This document shows, piece by piece, positions 18,501 to 27,023 of a DNA stretch of 56,059 nucleotides. The notes under the pieces were generated by a model. The model saw nothing but the letters and a program-made list of their open reading frames with translations, did no database searches and was not told the DNA's origin. The stretch's first letter is position 1, and every line of letters starts with the position of its first letter. The position numbers and the translations under genes were made by a program. Location of the stretch: NCBI GenBank assembly GCA_002783205.1, contig PFEY01000101.1:14101-70159 (forward strand). The letters are read 5' to 3'. The stretch is from Rhodobacteraceae bacterium CG17_big_fil_post_rev_8_21_14_2_50_63_15 (lineage in GTDB: Bacteria > Pseudomonadota > Alphaproteobacteria > Rhodobacterales > Rhodobacteraceae).

Positions 18501-19007
18501 ATGTCAGGGACAGATGTCACCGTCGAGCCACCTACAAAAAAGACCTTTGGTCGATCCTTGATTCTCGGTCTTGTGCTGGCTCTCCTGGGTGCAGCCGGAG
18601 GCTTCTATGGCGTCCAGTCTGACCTTTTACCCATTGGAAATAAATATAAATCAGATGAGTCTGGCGCGCCCCCGGCCACCGCGGGGAACTCTGTCGGAAC
18701 CCTGCCGGATCTGGCGTTTGTTCCCCTCGAACCGCTGATTGTATCAATGGGCCAAGGAAGTCAGATGCGTCACCTCCGATTCCGTGGCGAACTCGAAGTG
18801 ATCCCGCGCCACAAGGCAGAAGTCGAAAGGCTGCTGCCGCGTGTTGTCGATGTGCTCAACACCTATCTGCGGGCCCTCAGAATCGAGGATATCGAGGACA
18901 GCTCAGGTCTCATGCGTCTTCGCGCTCAGATGTTGCGCAGAGTGCAGATCGTGACGGGCGCAGACCGCATCAACGATCTGCTGATCATGGAATTCGTTAT
19001 AAACTGA
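18501..19007 (+). CDS. fliL: Flagellar basal-body protein FliL
   Basis: A 168-residue single-span membrane protein. A cytoplasmic N-terminus is followed by a helix at about residues 19-36 (ILGLVLALLGAAGGFYGV) and a periplasmic domain. The C-terminal INDLLIMEFVIN is the classic FliL ending. The ATG at 18501 has GGAGAAA upstream and replaces a longer frame starting at 18468. FliL works with the stator; here motE and motA follow. A second, more distant FliL-like protein is encoded at 28552-29058. Confidence 0.88.
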   Translation: MSGTDVTVEPPTKKTFGRSLILGLVLALLGAAGGFYGVQSDLLPIGNKYKSDESGAPPATAGNSVGTLPDLAFVPLEPLIVSMGQGSQMRHLRFRGELEVIPRHKAEVERLLPRVVDVLNTYLRALRIEDIEDSSGLMRLRAQMLRRVQIVTGADRINDLLIMEFVIN

Positions 19008-19019
19008 AGGAAGAGCTTG

Positions 19020-19409
19020 ATGGAAATGATTGCAGATATCCTGCTTGTGGCCGGAGCGATCGGTGCCGGGTTCTACTGTTTCATACTCGCCCGGCGGCTG
19101 GGGCGGTTCAACGATCTGGAAAGCGGTGTCGGCGGAGCAGTTGCGGTCCTGTCCGCGCAGGTGGACGATCTGACGCAAACCCTGCGCGCCGCACAGACGA
19201 CGGCGAGCGAATCGACGGTCTCACTCGATCACCTGACGGAACGCGCCGAGCATGTTGCCCGACGGCTCGAATTGCTTGTGGCGTCGATGCATGATCTGCC
19301 GGAAGCAACCTGTGATCACAAGCCAGAGCAGCATGACAGGATGCAGGACATCACCATGACGCCGATGTTCAAGCGACATCAGGACATGCTTGGAGGATCA
19401 GCAGGATGA
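19020..19409 (+). CDS. Uncharacterised flagellar-cluster membrane protein, N-terminal helix plus coiled coil
   Basis: A 129-residue protein with one N-terminal transmembrane helix (residues 4-23, ADILLVAGAIGAGFYCFILA). A helical, coiled-coil-like stretch follows (LSAQVDDLTQTLRAAQTTA and LTERAEHVARRLELLV). It sits between fliL and motE and overlaps motE by 4 bases. The pattern recalls the alphaproteobacterial DUF6468 proteins found in flagellar clusters, but I am not sure of that assignment. Function is unknown; the context suggests a stator or export accessory. Confidence 0.75.
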   Translation: MEMIADILLVAGAIGAGFYCFILARRLGRFNDLESGVGGAVAVLSAQVDDLTQTLRAAQTTASESTVSLDHLTERAEHVARRLELLVASMHDLPEATCDHKPEQHDRMQDITMTPMFKRHQDMLGGSAG

Positions 19410-20011
19410 GCATCCCCACGGTTCGCTCAAAACCCAAACCGCGTGGGGCAAGACGGGGAACCTTGTTCATGATCTCCGGGCTTCTGCTGGCCTCGGCGCT
19501 GATCAGGTTTGGCGATGGGGCAGGGCAGGCGTTTGCGCTTGCCATGGGTGACGGCACAACAACCGCGCCGGATGAAACCACCAACAAAACTTGCACGACG
19601 CCTGAGGATTTCCAGACCATGCTGACGGAATTTCAGGAACGCGATTCCCGGCTCATGGTGCAGGAAAAGGCGCTACGAGACCGAATGCAGGCATTGCGGA
19701 TCACCGATCAGGAGGTCAGCCGCAAACTCGAGGCCCTGACGCGCGCAGAGGACGCGTTGCGCCAGATGATCGCACTCGCCGAGACCGCCTCCGAAGATGA
19801 CCTGAGCCGCCTGACCAAGGTCTATGAAAACATGAAACCGAAACAGGCCGCTGCCCTCTTCGAGGAAATGGACCCCAGCTTTGCCGCCGGGTTTCTGGCT
19901 CGTATGCGACCCGAGTCCGCCGCTGCGCTCATGGCAGGTCTGAGCCCGCAGGCAGCTCATACGTTCAGCGTCATTCTGGCCGGGCGAAATGCAAATGCAC
20001 CTGTCGAATAA
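19406..20011 (+). CDS. motE: MotE-type protein with MgtE-N-like domain
   Basis: A 201-residue protein. Residues about 19-40 form a hydrophobic signal anchor. A coiled-coil region covers roughly 75-125 (LMVQEKALRDRMQALRITDQE). The C-terminal MgtE-N-like repeats include YENMKPKQAAALFEEMDPSFAA and LARMRPESAAALMAGL. In Sinorhizobium meliloti MotE is a periplasmic chaperone for motility protein MotC. Here it precedes motA, and a large secreted protein follows motA, a possible client. The assignment rests on domain layout and context. Confidence 0.8.
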   Translation: MSIPTVRSKPKPRGARRGTLFMISGLLLASALIRFGDGAGQAFALAMGDGTTTAPDETTNKTCTTPEDFQTMLTEFQERDSRLMVQEKALRDRMQALRITDQEVSRKLEALTRAEDALRQMIALAETASEDDLSRLTKVYENMKPKQAAALFEEMDPSFAAGFLARMRPESAAALMAGLSPQAAHTFSVILAGRNANAPVE

Positions 20012-20032
20012 AGCGCGCGTCATCAGGCTTTC

Positions 20033-20047
20033 TTAACCCGGCGCTGA
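20033..20047 (+). promoter_or_regulatory. Possible CtrA-like half-site upstream of motA
   Basis: TTAACCCGGCGCTGA has a perfect left half-site TTAAC but a degenerate right half (CTGA). It lies 35 bases before the motA ATG in a 71-base gap. It is the weakest of the seven boxes. Confidence 0.3.
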
Positions 20048-20082
20048 CAGAGTGAAAATCATACTCTCGTGCGGAGAACACG

Positions 20083-20952
20083 ATGTTTGGCATTCTTGGC
20101 ATTGCGGTCATTTTCATCATGGTGTTCGGCGGTTATCTGGCGGCTGGCGGCAAGATCGGGATCATTCTGCATTCCCTTCCATTCGAACTGATGATGATCG
20201 GCGGTGCCGCAATCGGGGCATTCCTGATCGGTAATGACGGTCCCGCGATCAAGCATACGATAAGGGATGTCGGCAAGGTCTTCAAAGGTGCGAAATGGAA
20301 ACCTGACGATTACCGCGATCTTCTATGCCTGCTGTTCGAGCTCATCCGCCTTGGTCGCCAGAACCCGGTTGCGATCGAAGAACATATCGAGGAACCTGAG
20401 GCGTCCTCGATCTTTGGAAAATACCCGAAGATCCTCGCCGACAAGGAAGCAATTGCGCTGATCAGCGACACATTGCGGGCCGCTTCGATGAACTATGACG
20501 ATCCCCATCAGGTCGAGGAAGTGCTCGAAAAACGGATGGAAGCGAGCCAGCATCATGCGCTTCATTCTAGCCACGCCTTGCAAACCATGGCTGACGGTCT
20601 GCCCGCGCTCGGGATTGTCGCTGCCGTTCTGGGGGTGATCAAGACCATGGCGTCGATTGACCAGCCTCCCGAGATCCTTGGCAAGATGATCGGTGGGGCC
20701 CTTGTCGGAACCTTTCTCGGGGTTTTTCTATCCTACGGGTTGGTCGGACCTTTTGCCGCCAAGGTCAAGGATGTGGTCGATGAGGATGCCCATTTCTACA
20801 CGCTGATCCGTGAGGTGCTGGTCGCAAATCTGCACAACCATACCGCCAACATCTGCATCGAAGTAGGACGGCAAAACGCTCCGCTGCACAATCGCCCGAG
20901 TTTCAACGATCTCGAAACCGCACTCAAGAGCTTGAGACAGGATGCAGCATGA
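20083..20952 (+). CDS. motA: Flagellar stator protein MotA
   Basis: A 289-residue inner-membrane stator subunit. Helices lie near residues 2-20 and 28-46, with a large cytoplasmic loop that should contact FliG. The last two helices follow: DGLPALGIVAAVLGVIKTM near 167-185 and GGALVGTFLGVFLSYGLVGP near 205-224. A ribosome binding site GGAG precedes the ATG. It overlaps the next gene by 4 bases, tying the stator to the large secreted protein. Confidence 0.95.
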   Translation: MFGILGIAVIFIMVFGGYLAAGGKIGIILHSLPFELMMIGGAAIGAFLIGNDGPAIKHTIRDVGKVFKGAKWKPDDYRDLLCLLFELIRLGRQNPVAIEEHIEEPEASSIFGKYPKILADKEAIALISDTLRAASMNYDDPHQVEEVLEKRMEASQHHALHSSHALQTMADGLPALGIVAAVLGVIKTMASIDQPPEILGKMIGGALVGTFLGVFLSYGLVGPFAAKVKDVVDEDAHFYTLIREVLVANLHNHTANICIEVGRQNAPLHNRPSFNDLETALKSLRQDAA

Positions 20953-23255
20953 TCAAACGCGTTGTAGTGGCCCCGTTCCTTTGTCTGCTTGCCCAGATTG
21001 CGGCCGCCCAGACGGTCCAAATTCGATCGGGCGAGCACGATAGCTTCACACGGCTGGTGATGACGCTGCCTGCTCGCACGCAAGTGCGGTCCGAGCCAAG
21101 AGCGCATGGTGTATCCTTGATTTTCGCGGCACCCGGTCTTGTGTTCGACACCACTCAGGTCTTTGAGCGGATTACCCGCACCCGCCTTTCCGATATCACA
21201 TCTTCCACGGGAGAGGCCCGTCTTGACCTCAGTTTTGCCTGCGATTGTGGCCTCAACACGTTCTGGAATGACCGCAACATGCTGGTGATCGACATCATGG
21301 CAGATCCGGAGCAGAACCGCACCGGGACACAACGACCACGACCGCGGCCTCTGTCTCTCTCTGGGAGTGGAATCGAACATGCCGATGTGAGAAATCACGC
21401 CTCGCCCGCGTCAAAACTCCTGGCGCCGCCGTTGGACGCGGGTTTCCTGCATGCGCCAGACCCATTCGGGAAACCATCGCGCCCCGGTGATCCTTACAGA
21501 CCCTTTGCGCCCAAAGACATCGATCTTGCGGAAATGCAGTCGACTCTGACCCGCCAACTCGGCGATGCGGCCAGTCGTGGCTTCCTGACACCCAATCCCA
21601 GAAGACGGCCAGGCCCCGACAGACCGAAAGGTGTTGCCACGACGTCTCCATCCGAAACGCAGCGTGCGCGCACAGAAATGCCTCCTGCACCGAACCGTCC
21701 GAGACATCACAACATCCGTGTGCGGTCGGCATTTCTCGACGAAAACGCTTCGCAAATCAGGACCGTTCTGGAATCGAACAAGGACGAGGTCTGCGTTCCT
21801 GATAACTGGATCGACATTGTCGCCTGGGGACAAGAGACGCCATTCGAGACCCAGGTCGGCCCGCTCATTGGCGACTTGCTAGGTGAGTTCGACGTGATCA
21901 GCCAAAACAAGGCTATTCGACTCGCCCAACTGTATCTCTATTTCGGGCTCGGTCTTGAGGCTCGTCAAATACTGAGCCTGGTCAACCAGGATAACAGGCA
22001 GGCGGAGGTCATGAACGAACTTGCCCAGATCCTCGACGAGGGGCAGGCGGAGAACGGATCACTCTTGAGAACCCAGATCGACTGCGATACGCCGGCCGCG
22101 CTCTGGAGCCTGCTGAGCCATGACAGGTTGCCCGATGACCTCATCTTCGATCATCAGCTGATCCAGCGCAGTTTCGTCGCTCTGCCGGACCACCTTCGCA
22201 AACACCTCGGCCCGATTCTGGCGCGAAGGCTCATTGCGGCGGGTCACAGGGTGACGGCTGACGGAATTTTGCGCGCAATCGATCGGAGCAATCAAGCGAC
22301 ACCACCCGCCACAACACTGGCTCTGGCTGAGTTGGCGCAGAACAAGGGACAGACAGAAATCGCCGAAGCCGGTTTCCAGGCAGCGATCGACAGCAACACA
22401 GCGACCTCTGCGGAGGCTACGATCGAACTCATCGAGCAGTGGCTCGCAACTGGTCAACCGGTCCCCTTCGATCGCGCAGAACTTGCAGGCGCCTTTGCCC
22501 AGGAACATCGCGGCACTTCGCTCGGCCGTCGCATGGCGCTGACCTATGTCGAAGCCCTCGCAGCTTCGGGCGCTTTTGAACAGGCATTTTCCGAGTATGA
22601 CCGGATACGACCGGATCTCCCAAAAGAGGATGAAGTCATCCTTGGAAATCGCCTGGTCAAGCATTTGACCGCGACCGCAAGTGATCTGGATTTTCTGCGT
22701 TACACGCTCTCGGCCCGCGCTGGAAGATCCCAGAATCTCGCACCAGAGGTCGCCCTCTCTGTCAGTCAAAGATTACTGGAAGCCGGGTTTGCAGAGGCGG
22801 CAGAGACCTATCTAAAAGAACCGGAATCTGGCCCGGATGGGCGGAAACAACGTCTGTTGCGCGCAGATATAGCGCTGGCGTTGAACCGCCCGCGACAGGC
22901 CACAGTCGCGGTGCAGAACATCGAGGGCGCCGATGCCGAATCACGGCGTGGCAAGGCGCAAAGCCTCTCAGGTGAGTATGATTCGGCTTTTGAACACTTT
23001 GCCGCCGCCGGCGATTCGACAGCAATGCATGACGCCGCCTGGATGGCCGCCGACTGGTCCAAGATGCAGGAAGCAGAGGATCAGGTGCTGCGCGAGGTTG
23101 CCGACCTCATGCTTTCAACGGACCCATCCTCAAGCCAGTCGGAACCCGGGATGCTCACCGCAACGCGACTCCTGCTGGATGAGAGCATGCACGCGCGACA
23201 GACATTCGGGCGGTTATTGGACGAAATGCAGATGCCAGAGATACCCGAAGGCTAG
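20949..23255 (+). CDS. Large secreted protein, N-terminal AMIN-like domain plus helical repeats, coupled to motA
   Basis: A 768-residue protein with signal peptide VAPFLCLLAQIAAA. Residues about 21-118 form a beta-rich segment resembling AMIN domains (GEHDSFTRLVMTLP and ERITRTRLSDI), which target cell-wall proteins. A Pro/Arg-rich linker of about 120 residues follows. From about 250 on, the chain is helical with TPR/SEL-like repeats (ALAELAQNKGQTEIAEAGFQ). Its start overlaps motA by 4 bases. It is too long for a normal flagellar part, and I know no named counterpart. A periplasmic stator-support role, analogous to MotC, is inference. Confidence 0.8.
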   Translation: MIKRVVVAPFLCLLAQIAAAQTVQIRSGEHDSFTRLVMTLPARTQVRSEPRAHGVSLIFAAPGLVFDTTQVFERITRTRLSDITSSTGEARLDLSFACDCGLNTFWNDRNMLVIDIMADPEQNRTGTQRPRPRPLSLSGSGIEHADVRNHASPASKLLAPPLDAGFLHAPDPFGKPSRPGDPYRPFAPKDIDLAEMQSTLTRQLGDAASRGFLTPNPRRRPGPDRPKGVATTSPSETQRARTEMPPAPNRPRHHNIRVRSAFLDENASQIRTVLESNKDEVCVPDNWIDIVAWGQETPFETQVGPLIGDLLGEFDVISQNKAIRLAQLYLYFGLGLEARQILSLVNQDNRQAEVMNELAQILDEGQAENGSLLRTQIDCDTPAALWSLLSHDRLPDDLIFDHQLIQRSFVALPDHLRKHLGPILARRLIAAGHRVTADGILRAIDRSNQATPPATTLALAELAQNKGQTEIAEAGFQAAIDSNTATSAEATIELIEQWLATGQPVPFDRAELAGAFAQEHRGTSLGRRMALTYVEALAASGAFEQAFSEYDRIRPDLPKEDEVILGNRLVKHLTATASDLDFLRYTLSARAGRSQNLAPEVALSVSQRLLEAGFAEAAETYLKEPESGPDGRKQRLLRADIALALNRPRQATVAVQNIEGADAESRRGKAQSLSGEYDSAFEHFAAAGDSTAMHDAAWMAADWSKMQEAEDQVLREVADLMLSTDPSSSQSEPGMLTATRLLLDESMHARQTFGRLLDEMQMPEIPEG

Positions 23256-23346
23256 CATCTTCGAGACCGCAGCTATCAAATCTGAAAAACCTTTCCGCCA
23301 TCATGGTGACGTATCGGCCGAAAGCCGAGTAACACAGGAGACAACC

Positions 23347-24165
23347 TTGACGCGGATCCTCTCGTTCCGTTTGACACGCCATCTGGATTGTCACGATGTC
23401 AGCATCCGCCCTGCCAGGGTACGATCTGTAAGAACCGCCGCCGCGACACGCGGGCTGATCAGGATCGGTATCGTGTTTCTGCTGTCATGTTCCGTCTTTT
23501 TGCCGTGCGCGGTCACTGCATCGCCCGCCCTGATGTGTGACGCAGCAGCTCGCCTAGCTGCGGCACAACTTGACCTGCCGCCATCCATTCTTCGCTCTAT
23601 CACACGAACGGAAACGGGCCGCGCGCGCGGTGACAAGCTTGAGCCCTGGCCCTGGACCGTAAACATGGAGGGTAAGGGCCATTGGTTCGAGACTGAAAGT
23701 GCTGCGAAAGCCTTTGTTGAAAAAGAACTTAGACGTGGGGCCCGCAGCTTCGACGTGGGCTGCTTTCAGATCAATTACAAATGGCACGGCCATGCATTTC
23801 GGTCGATAGACCAGATGTTCGATCCCACTGAAAATGCGCTCTACGCCGCAACATATCTGGCCGATCTCTTTGCGGAAAGCGGTGATTGGTCCAAGGCGGC
23901 AGGGGCCTATCATTCGCGCACGCCCCAGAATGCCGAGAAGTATCGTGCGCGTTTTGACCGGATCCGGCAAAGCCTGAACGAACAGCCCGGCCCCCTCGCC
24001 GAACTCGCAAACCTCCGGGCCCCGCTACCGCAACGGGACAAACCCAACGGGTTTCCGTTCCTGCATCAGAGCGACGCCAAACGCAGCAATGGTTCACTGG
24101 TCCCGCTTGATCGCCTATCACGCGGCGCTCTGATCTCGCTTGGATCGACAATGAACGGATCCTGA
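23347..24165 (+). CDS. Flagellar-cluster lytic transglycosylase (SLT domain), TTG start
   Basis: A 272-residue secreted SLT-domain enzyme that opens peptidoglycan. The catalytic glutamate is in RSITRTETGRA, and the substrate-groove motif VGCFQINYKWHG follows. A hydrophobic signal segment GIVFLLSCSVFLPCAVTASP lies before the domain. No ATG or GTG suits the N-terminus; TTG at 23347 has AGGAG 6 bases upstream and is in frame. The single-domain FlgJ of this cluster lacks an enzymatic domain, so this protein probably supplies it, like SltF of Rhodobacter sphaeroides. Confidence 0.88.
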   Translation: MTRILSFRLTRHLDCHDVSIRPARVRSVRTAAATRGLIRIGIVFLLSCSVFLPCAVTASPALMCDAAARLAAAQLDLPPSILRSITRTETGRARGDKLEPWPWTVNMEGKGHWFETESAAKAFVEKELRRGARSFDVGCFQINYKWHGHAFRSIDQMFDPTENALYAATYLADLFAESGDWSKAAGAYHSRTPQNAEKYRARFDRIRQSLNEQPGPLAELANLRAPLPQRDKPNGFPFLHQSDAKRSNGSLVPLDRLSRGALISLGSTMNGS

Positions 24166-24168
24166 GTC

Positions 24169-26253
24169 ATGAAATCCCTTTCGATCGGTGACTTCTATCA
24201 ACCCACGGTGCTTCTCGCGCTAGCCTTGATGGCGATCATCGTCATGATGATCCTCCCCGTCCCGTCCTGGATCCTTGATATCGGGCTCGCGGCGTCTTTC
24301 GCGCTTGCCATCCTGATCTTTACGATCACGCTGTTCATCGAACGGCCCCTGGATTTTTCGGCCTTTCCGACAATCCTGCTGGCCTCGCTGATGCTGCGGC
24401 TGTCGCTCAATGTCTCCTCCACCAAGCTGATTATCGGCCAAGGTCACACCGGGACCGATGCGGCGGGCGACGTGATAGAGGGCTTTGCCAATTTCATCAT
24501 GGGCGGAAGTGTGTTTCTCGGGCTGGTCGTATTTGGCGTCCTCCTGATCGTGAATTTCATCGTGATCAACAAAGGTGCCGCCCGGATGGCCGAAGTTGGT
24601 GCGCGATTCGCTCTGGACGGAATGCCTGGCAAGCAAATGGCCATTGACAGTGACATGTCAGCCGGGGCGATCACGCATCAGGAGGCGAAGGATCGCCGCG
24701 AGCGGGAACAACAGGAAACCACCTTCTTTGGCTCGCTGGACGGGGCCTCGAAATTTGTCAAAGGCGATGCGATCGCGGGCCTCCTGATCACCCTGCTCAA
24801 CCTAGTGATGGGTCTCATAATGGGGGTTGTCGTCCACGACATGCCGGTTGCCAAAGCCTTTGAAACTTATACGATTCTCACGGTGGGCGATGGCCTGGTC
24901 ACGCAGATTCCGGCGGTCATCATCTCGATTGCTTCGGCCTTGCTGCTGGCGCGGGGCGGGGCGCGGGGGGCAACCGATCTGGCCATCTCGACACAACTCG
25001 GGCGGCACCCGGCGGCGCTGTCCACAGTAGCCGTATTGATGGTCCTCTTCGCAATTGTCCCCGGCTTGCCGTTCTTGCCCTTCATTTTGGGCGGTCTCGC
25101 CCTGGGGGGGCTTGCATGGCTAAGCTTCACCCGGCAACCATCGGTTTCGGACGCGGCAAAGCCCATCGATCACCCGCTGGCAATGCCCGAAAAATCGCTT
25201 GGCGACATTCTCGAACTGGACGACATCCATATCGAATTTGCACCAGATCTGGTGAACATGATCCTTGATCCCGGCCTTGGTCTGGATGCCCGGATCGCAA
25301 ACATGCGCACTTATGTCGCCACACAGTTCGGCCTGATTCTGCCGGAAATCCGCCTCACGGACGATCCCGGCATGCCACAAGGGGCCTATTCGATCCGCAT
25401 CCAAGGCGTCGAACAGGCGCGCGCCGTGCTGCGTCCCGACCGCATACTGGCGCTTGATCCGGGCCATAATTCTGACCTTCCCCCCGGCGAGCCGGTCAAA
25501 GAGCCGGTCTATGGCGCGCCGGCGCGATGGATTTCTGTCTCCGATCAGGAGCGGGCGGCGTTGTCCGGGACGACCCTCGTGGCCCCGACGGAGGTGCTCG
25601 CGACGCATCTGCTCGAGGTGATACGCCGCAACCTGAGCCGCCTCCTGACCATGAAAGCCATGCGCCGCTTGCTTGACGAGATGGTCAATCTGTCCGACAA
25701 GGCCAGAGCCGAAGCTAACCGCAAGCTCTTGGACGAAATGATTCCGGATCGCGTTCCTCCGGATCTTCTGCACGCAATCCTGCGCCTGCTGCTGGCCGAA
25801 CAGGTTTCGATCCGCAACCTTCCGCTGATCCTCGAAGCCACCGCCGAAGGCCGTCACGGCCAAAGCCACCCTGAAGTGATCTGCGAGCATGTCCGCCAGA
25901 GGTTGGGTTTTCAACTCGTTGCCGCGTTGCAGCGCGCGGACGGCACGCTGCCACTCATTCAACTGGCACCCGACTGGGAGGAAACGTTTGCGACGCATCA
26001 GATCGATGGCGACCGCGGGCGCATCGACGTGGCCTTGCCCCCCGAGCTCTTCAATACGCTCACCAGTGCTGTGGCCGAGCAGGTCCGGCGCGCCAGCGAA
26101 CAGGGCCTTTCACCCGCGATCATCACCTCTACGTTGCGTCGCAGATTTCTCCGAACGGTCCTGTCGGCCAGAAACATCACCGCGCCGGTTCTGTCCTTTG
26201 AGGAAATCGGCATAGACGCCCGGCCGTCGCTTGTCGGGGTCGTACCGGCGTGA
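24169..26253 (+). CDS. flhA: Flagellar export gate protein FlhA
   Basis: A 694-residue export gate protein. About eight transmembrane helices fill the first 330 residues, including the FHIPEP-family signature RMAEVGARFALDGMPGKQM near 143-161. The cytoplasmic C-terminal half has the ring-forming domains (IHIEFAPDLVNMILDP, DARIANMRTYVATQ). It follows the transglycosylase by three bases and overlaps fliR by 4 bases. It is full length. Confidence 0.96.
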   Translation: MKSLSIGDFYQPTVLLALALMAIIVMMILPVPSWILDIGLAASFALAILIFTITLFIERPLDFSAFPTILLASLMLRLSLNVSSTKLIIGQGHTGTDAAGDVIEGFANFIMGGSVFLGLVVFGVLLIVNFIVINKGAARMAEVGARFALDGMPGKQMAIDSDMSAGAITHQEAKDRREREQQETTFFGSLDGASKFVKGDAIAGLLITLLNLVMGLIMGVVVHDMPVAKAFETYTILTVGDGLVTQIPAVIISIASALLLARGGARGATDLAISTQLGRHPAALSTVAVLMVLFAIVPGLPFLPFILGGLALGGLAWLSFTRQPSVSDAAKPIDHPLAMPEKSLGDILELDDIHIEFAPDLVNMILDPGLGLDARIANMRTYVATQFGLILPEIRLTDDPGMPQGAYSIRIQGVEQARAVLRPDRILALDPGHNSDLPPGEPVKEPVYGAPARWISVSDQERAALSGTTLVAPTEVLATHLLEVIRRNLSRLLTMKAMRRLLDEMVNLSDKARAEANRKLLDEMIPDRVPPDLLHAILRLLLAEQVSIRNLPLILEATAEGRHGQSHPEVICEHVRQRLGFQLVAALQRADGTLPLIQLAPDWEETFATHQIDGDRGRIDVALPPELFNTLTSAVAEQVRRASEQGLSPAIITSTLRRRFLRTVLSARNITAPVLSFEEIGIDARPSLVGVVPA

Positions 26254-27023
26254 CCGATCTAGCAGAGGCTTTCGATCTTTCGTCGGGCATCTTGTGGCTG
26301 CACCTTGCCGTTTTCCTGCGAGTTGGTCCTGTGATCGCACTGTTCCCGGGCTTCGGCGAACAATCCGTGCCAGTGCGCATCAAGCTGGCACTGGCCCTTG
26401 CCATGACCGCGATCATTGCGCCGGCCATTGCACCCGACATTCACGGCGCAATGGGGGCGCCTGTAACCCTCGTCTGGCTTATCTTCACAGAATCGACGAT
26501 TGGCATCATTCTGGGCATCGCCACGCGGCTCTTTCTTCTGGCGCTGCAAACCGCCGGTTCGATTGCCGCTCAATCTACCTCATTGTCGCAGATCCTTGGC
26601 AGCGCAGGTGCAACCCCTCTGCCCGCCATGGGCCATCTTCTGGTTTTCGGCGCGGTGGCGTTCGCGATGATGTTGGGTCTGCATGTTCGCCTGGTGGAGA
26701 TGGCGGTGCTGAGCTACCGGGTCTTTCCGGTTGCGCGCATGCCCGAAGCGGCAATCATCACACAATGGGGCGTTGCACAGGTTGCCGAGAGCTTCGGGTT
26801 TGCTTACACGCTCGCCGCGCCGTTTGTCATCGTTTCGATCCTCTACAATCTGACGCTCGGGATTATCAATCGCGCCATGCCGCAATTGATGGTCGTCTTT
26901 GTTGGCGCCCCGGCCATTACCGGCGCCGCGCTCTTCCTGTTGATGCTGCTCGCACCGACGATGATCGGCATCTGGGTCGAGGCCCTACAGACCTTCCTTC
27001 TCAACCCGTTCGGAGGACGCTGA
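26250..27023 (+). CDS. fliR: Flagellar export gate protein FliR
   Basis: A 257-residue inner-membrane gate subunit with about six helices. FLRVGPVIALFPGFGEQSVP near residues 24-43 is the FliR opening, and RLFLLALQTAGSIAAQSTSL follows near 93-112. The GTG start overlaps the flhA stop (GTGA), and the stop overlaps the flhB ATG by one base. With FliP and FliQ it forms the export channel. Confidence 0.93.
   Translation: MTDLAEAFDLSSGILWLHLAVFLRVGPVIALFPGFGEQSVPVRIKLALALAMTAIIAPAIAPDIHGAMGAPVTLVWLIFTESTIGIILGIATRLFLLALQTAGSIAAQSTSLSQILGSAGATPLPAMGHLLVFGAVAFAMMLGLHVRLVEMAVLSYRVFPVARMPEAAIITQWGVAQVAESFGFAYTLAAPFVIVSILYNLTLGIINRAMPQLMVVFVGAPAITGAALFLLMLLAPTMIGIWVEALQTFLLNPFGGR

Noticed and set aside
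19406..20011. MotE-like protein as a replacement for FliG
   Set aside because: MgtE-N domains resemble FliG in fold, but the N-terminal signal anchor places this domain in the periplasm, whereas FliG acts in the cytoplasmic C-ring.
22933..23346. Upstream extension of the lytic transglycosylase frame
   Set aside because: It overlaps the end of the large secreted protein gene out of frame. The TTG at 23347 has a good ribosome binding site followed by a signal segment.
26231..27022. Upstream extension of the flhB reading frame
   Set aside because: It covers fliR in another frame. The flhB ATG at 27023 has the conserved N-terminus and overlaps the fliR stop by one base.
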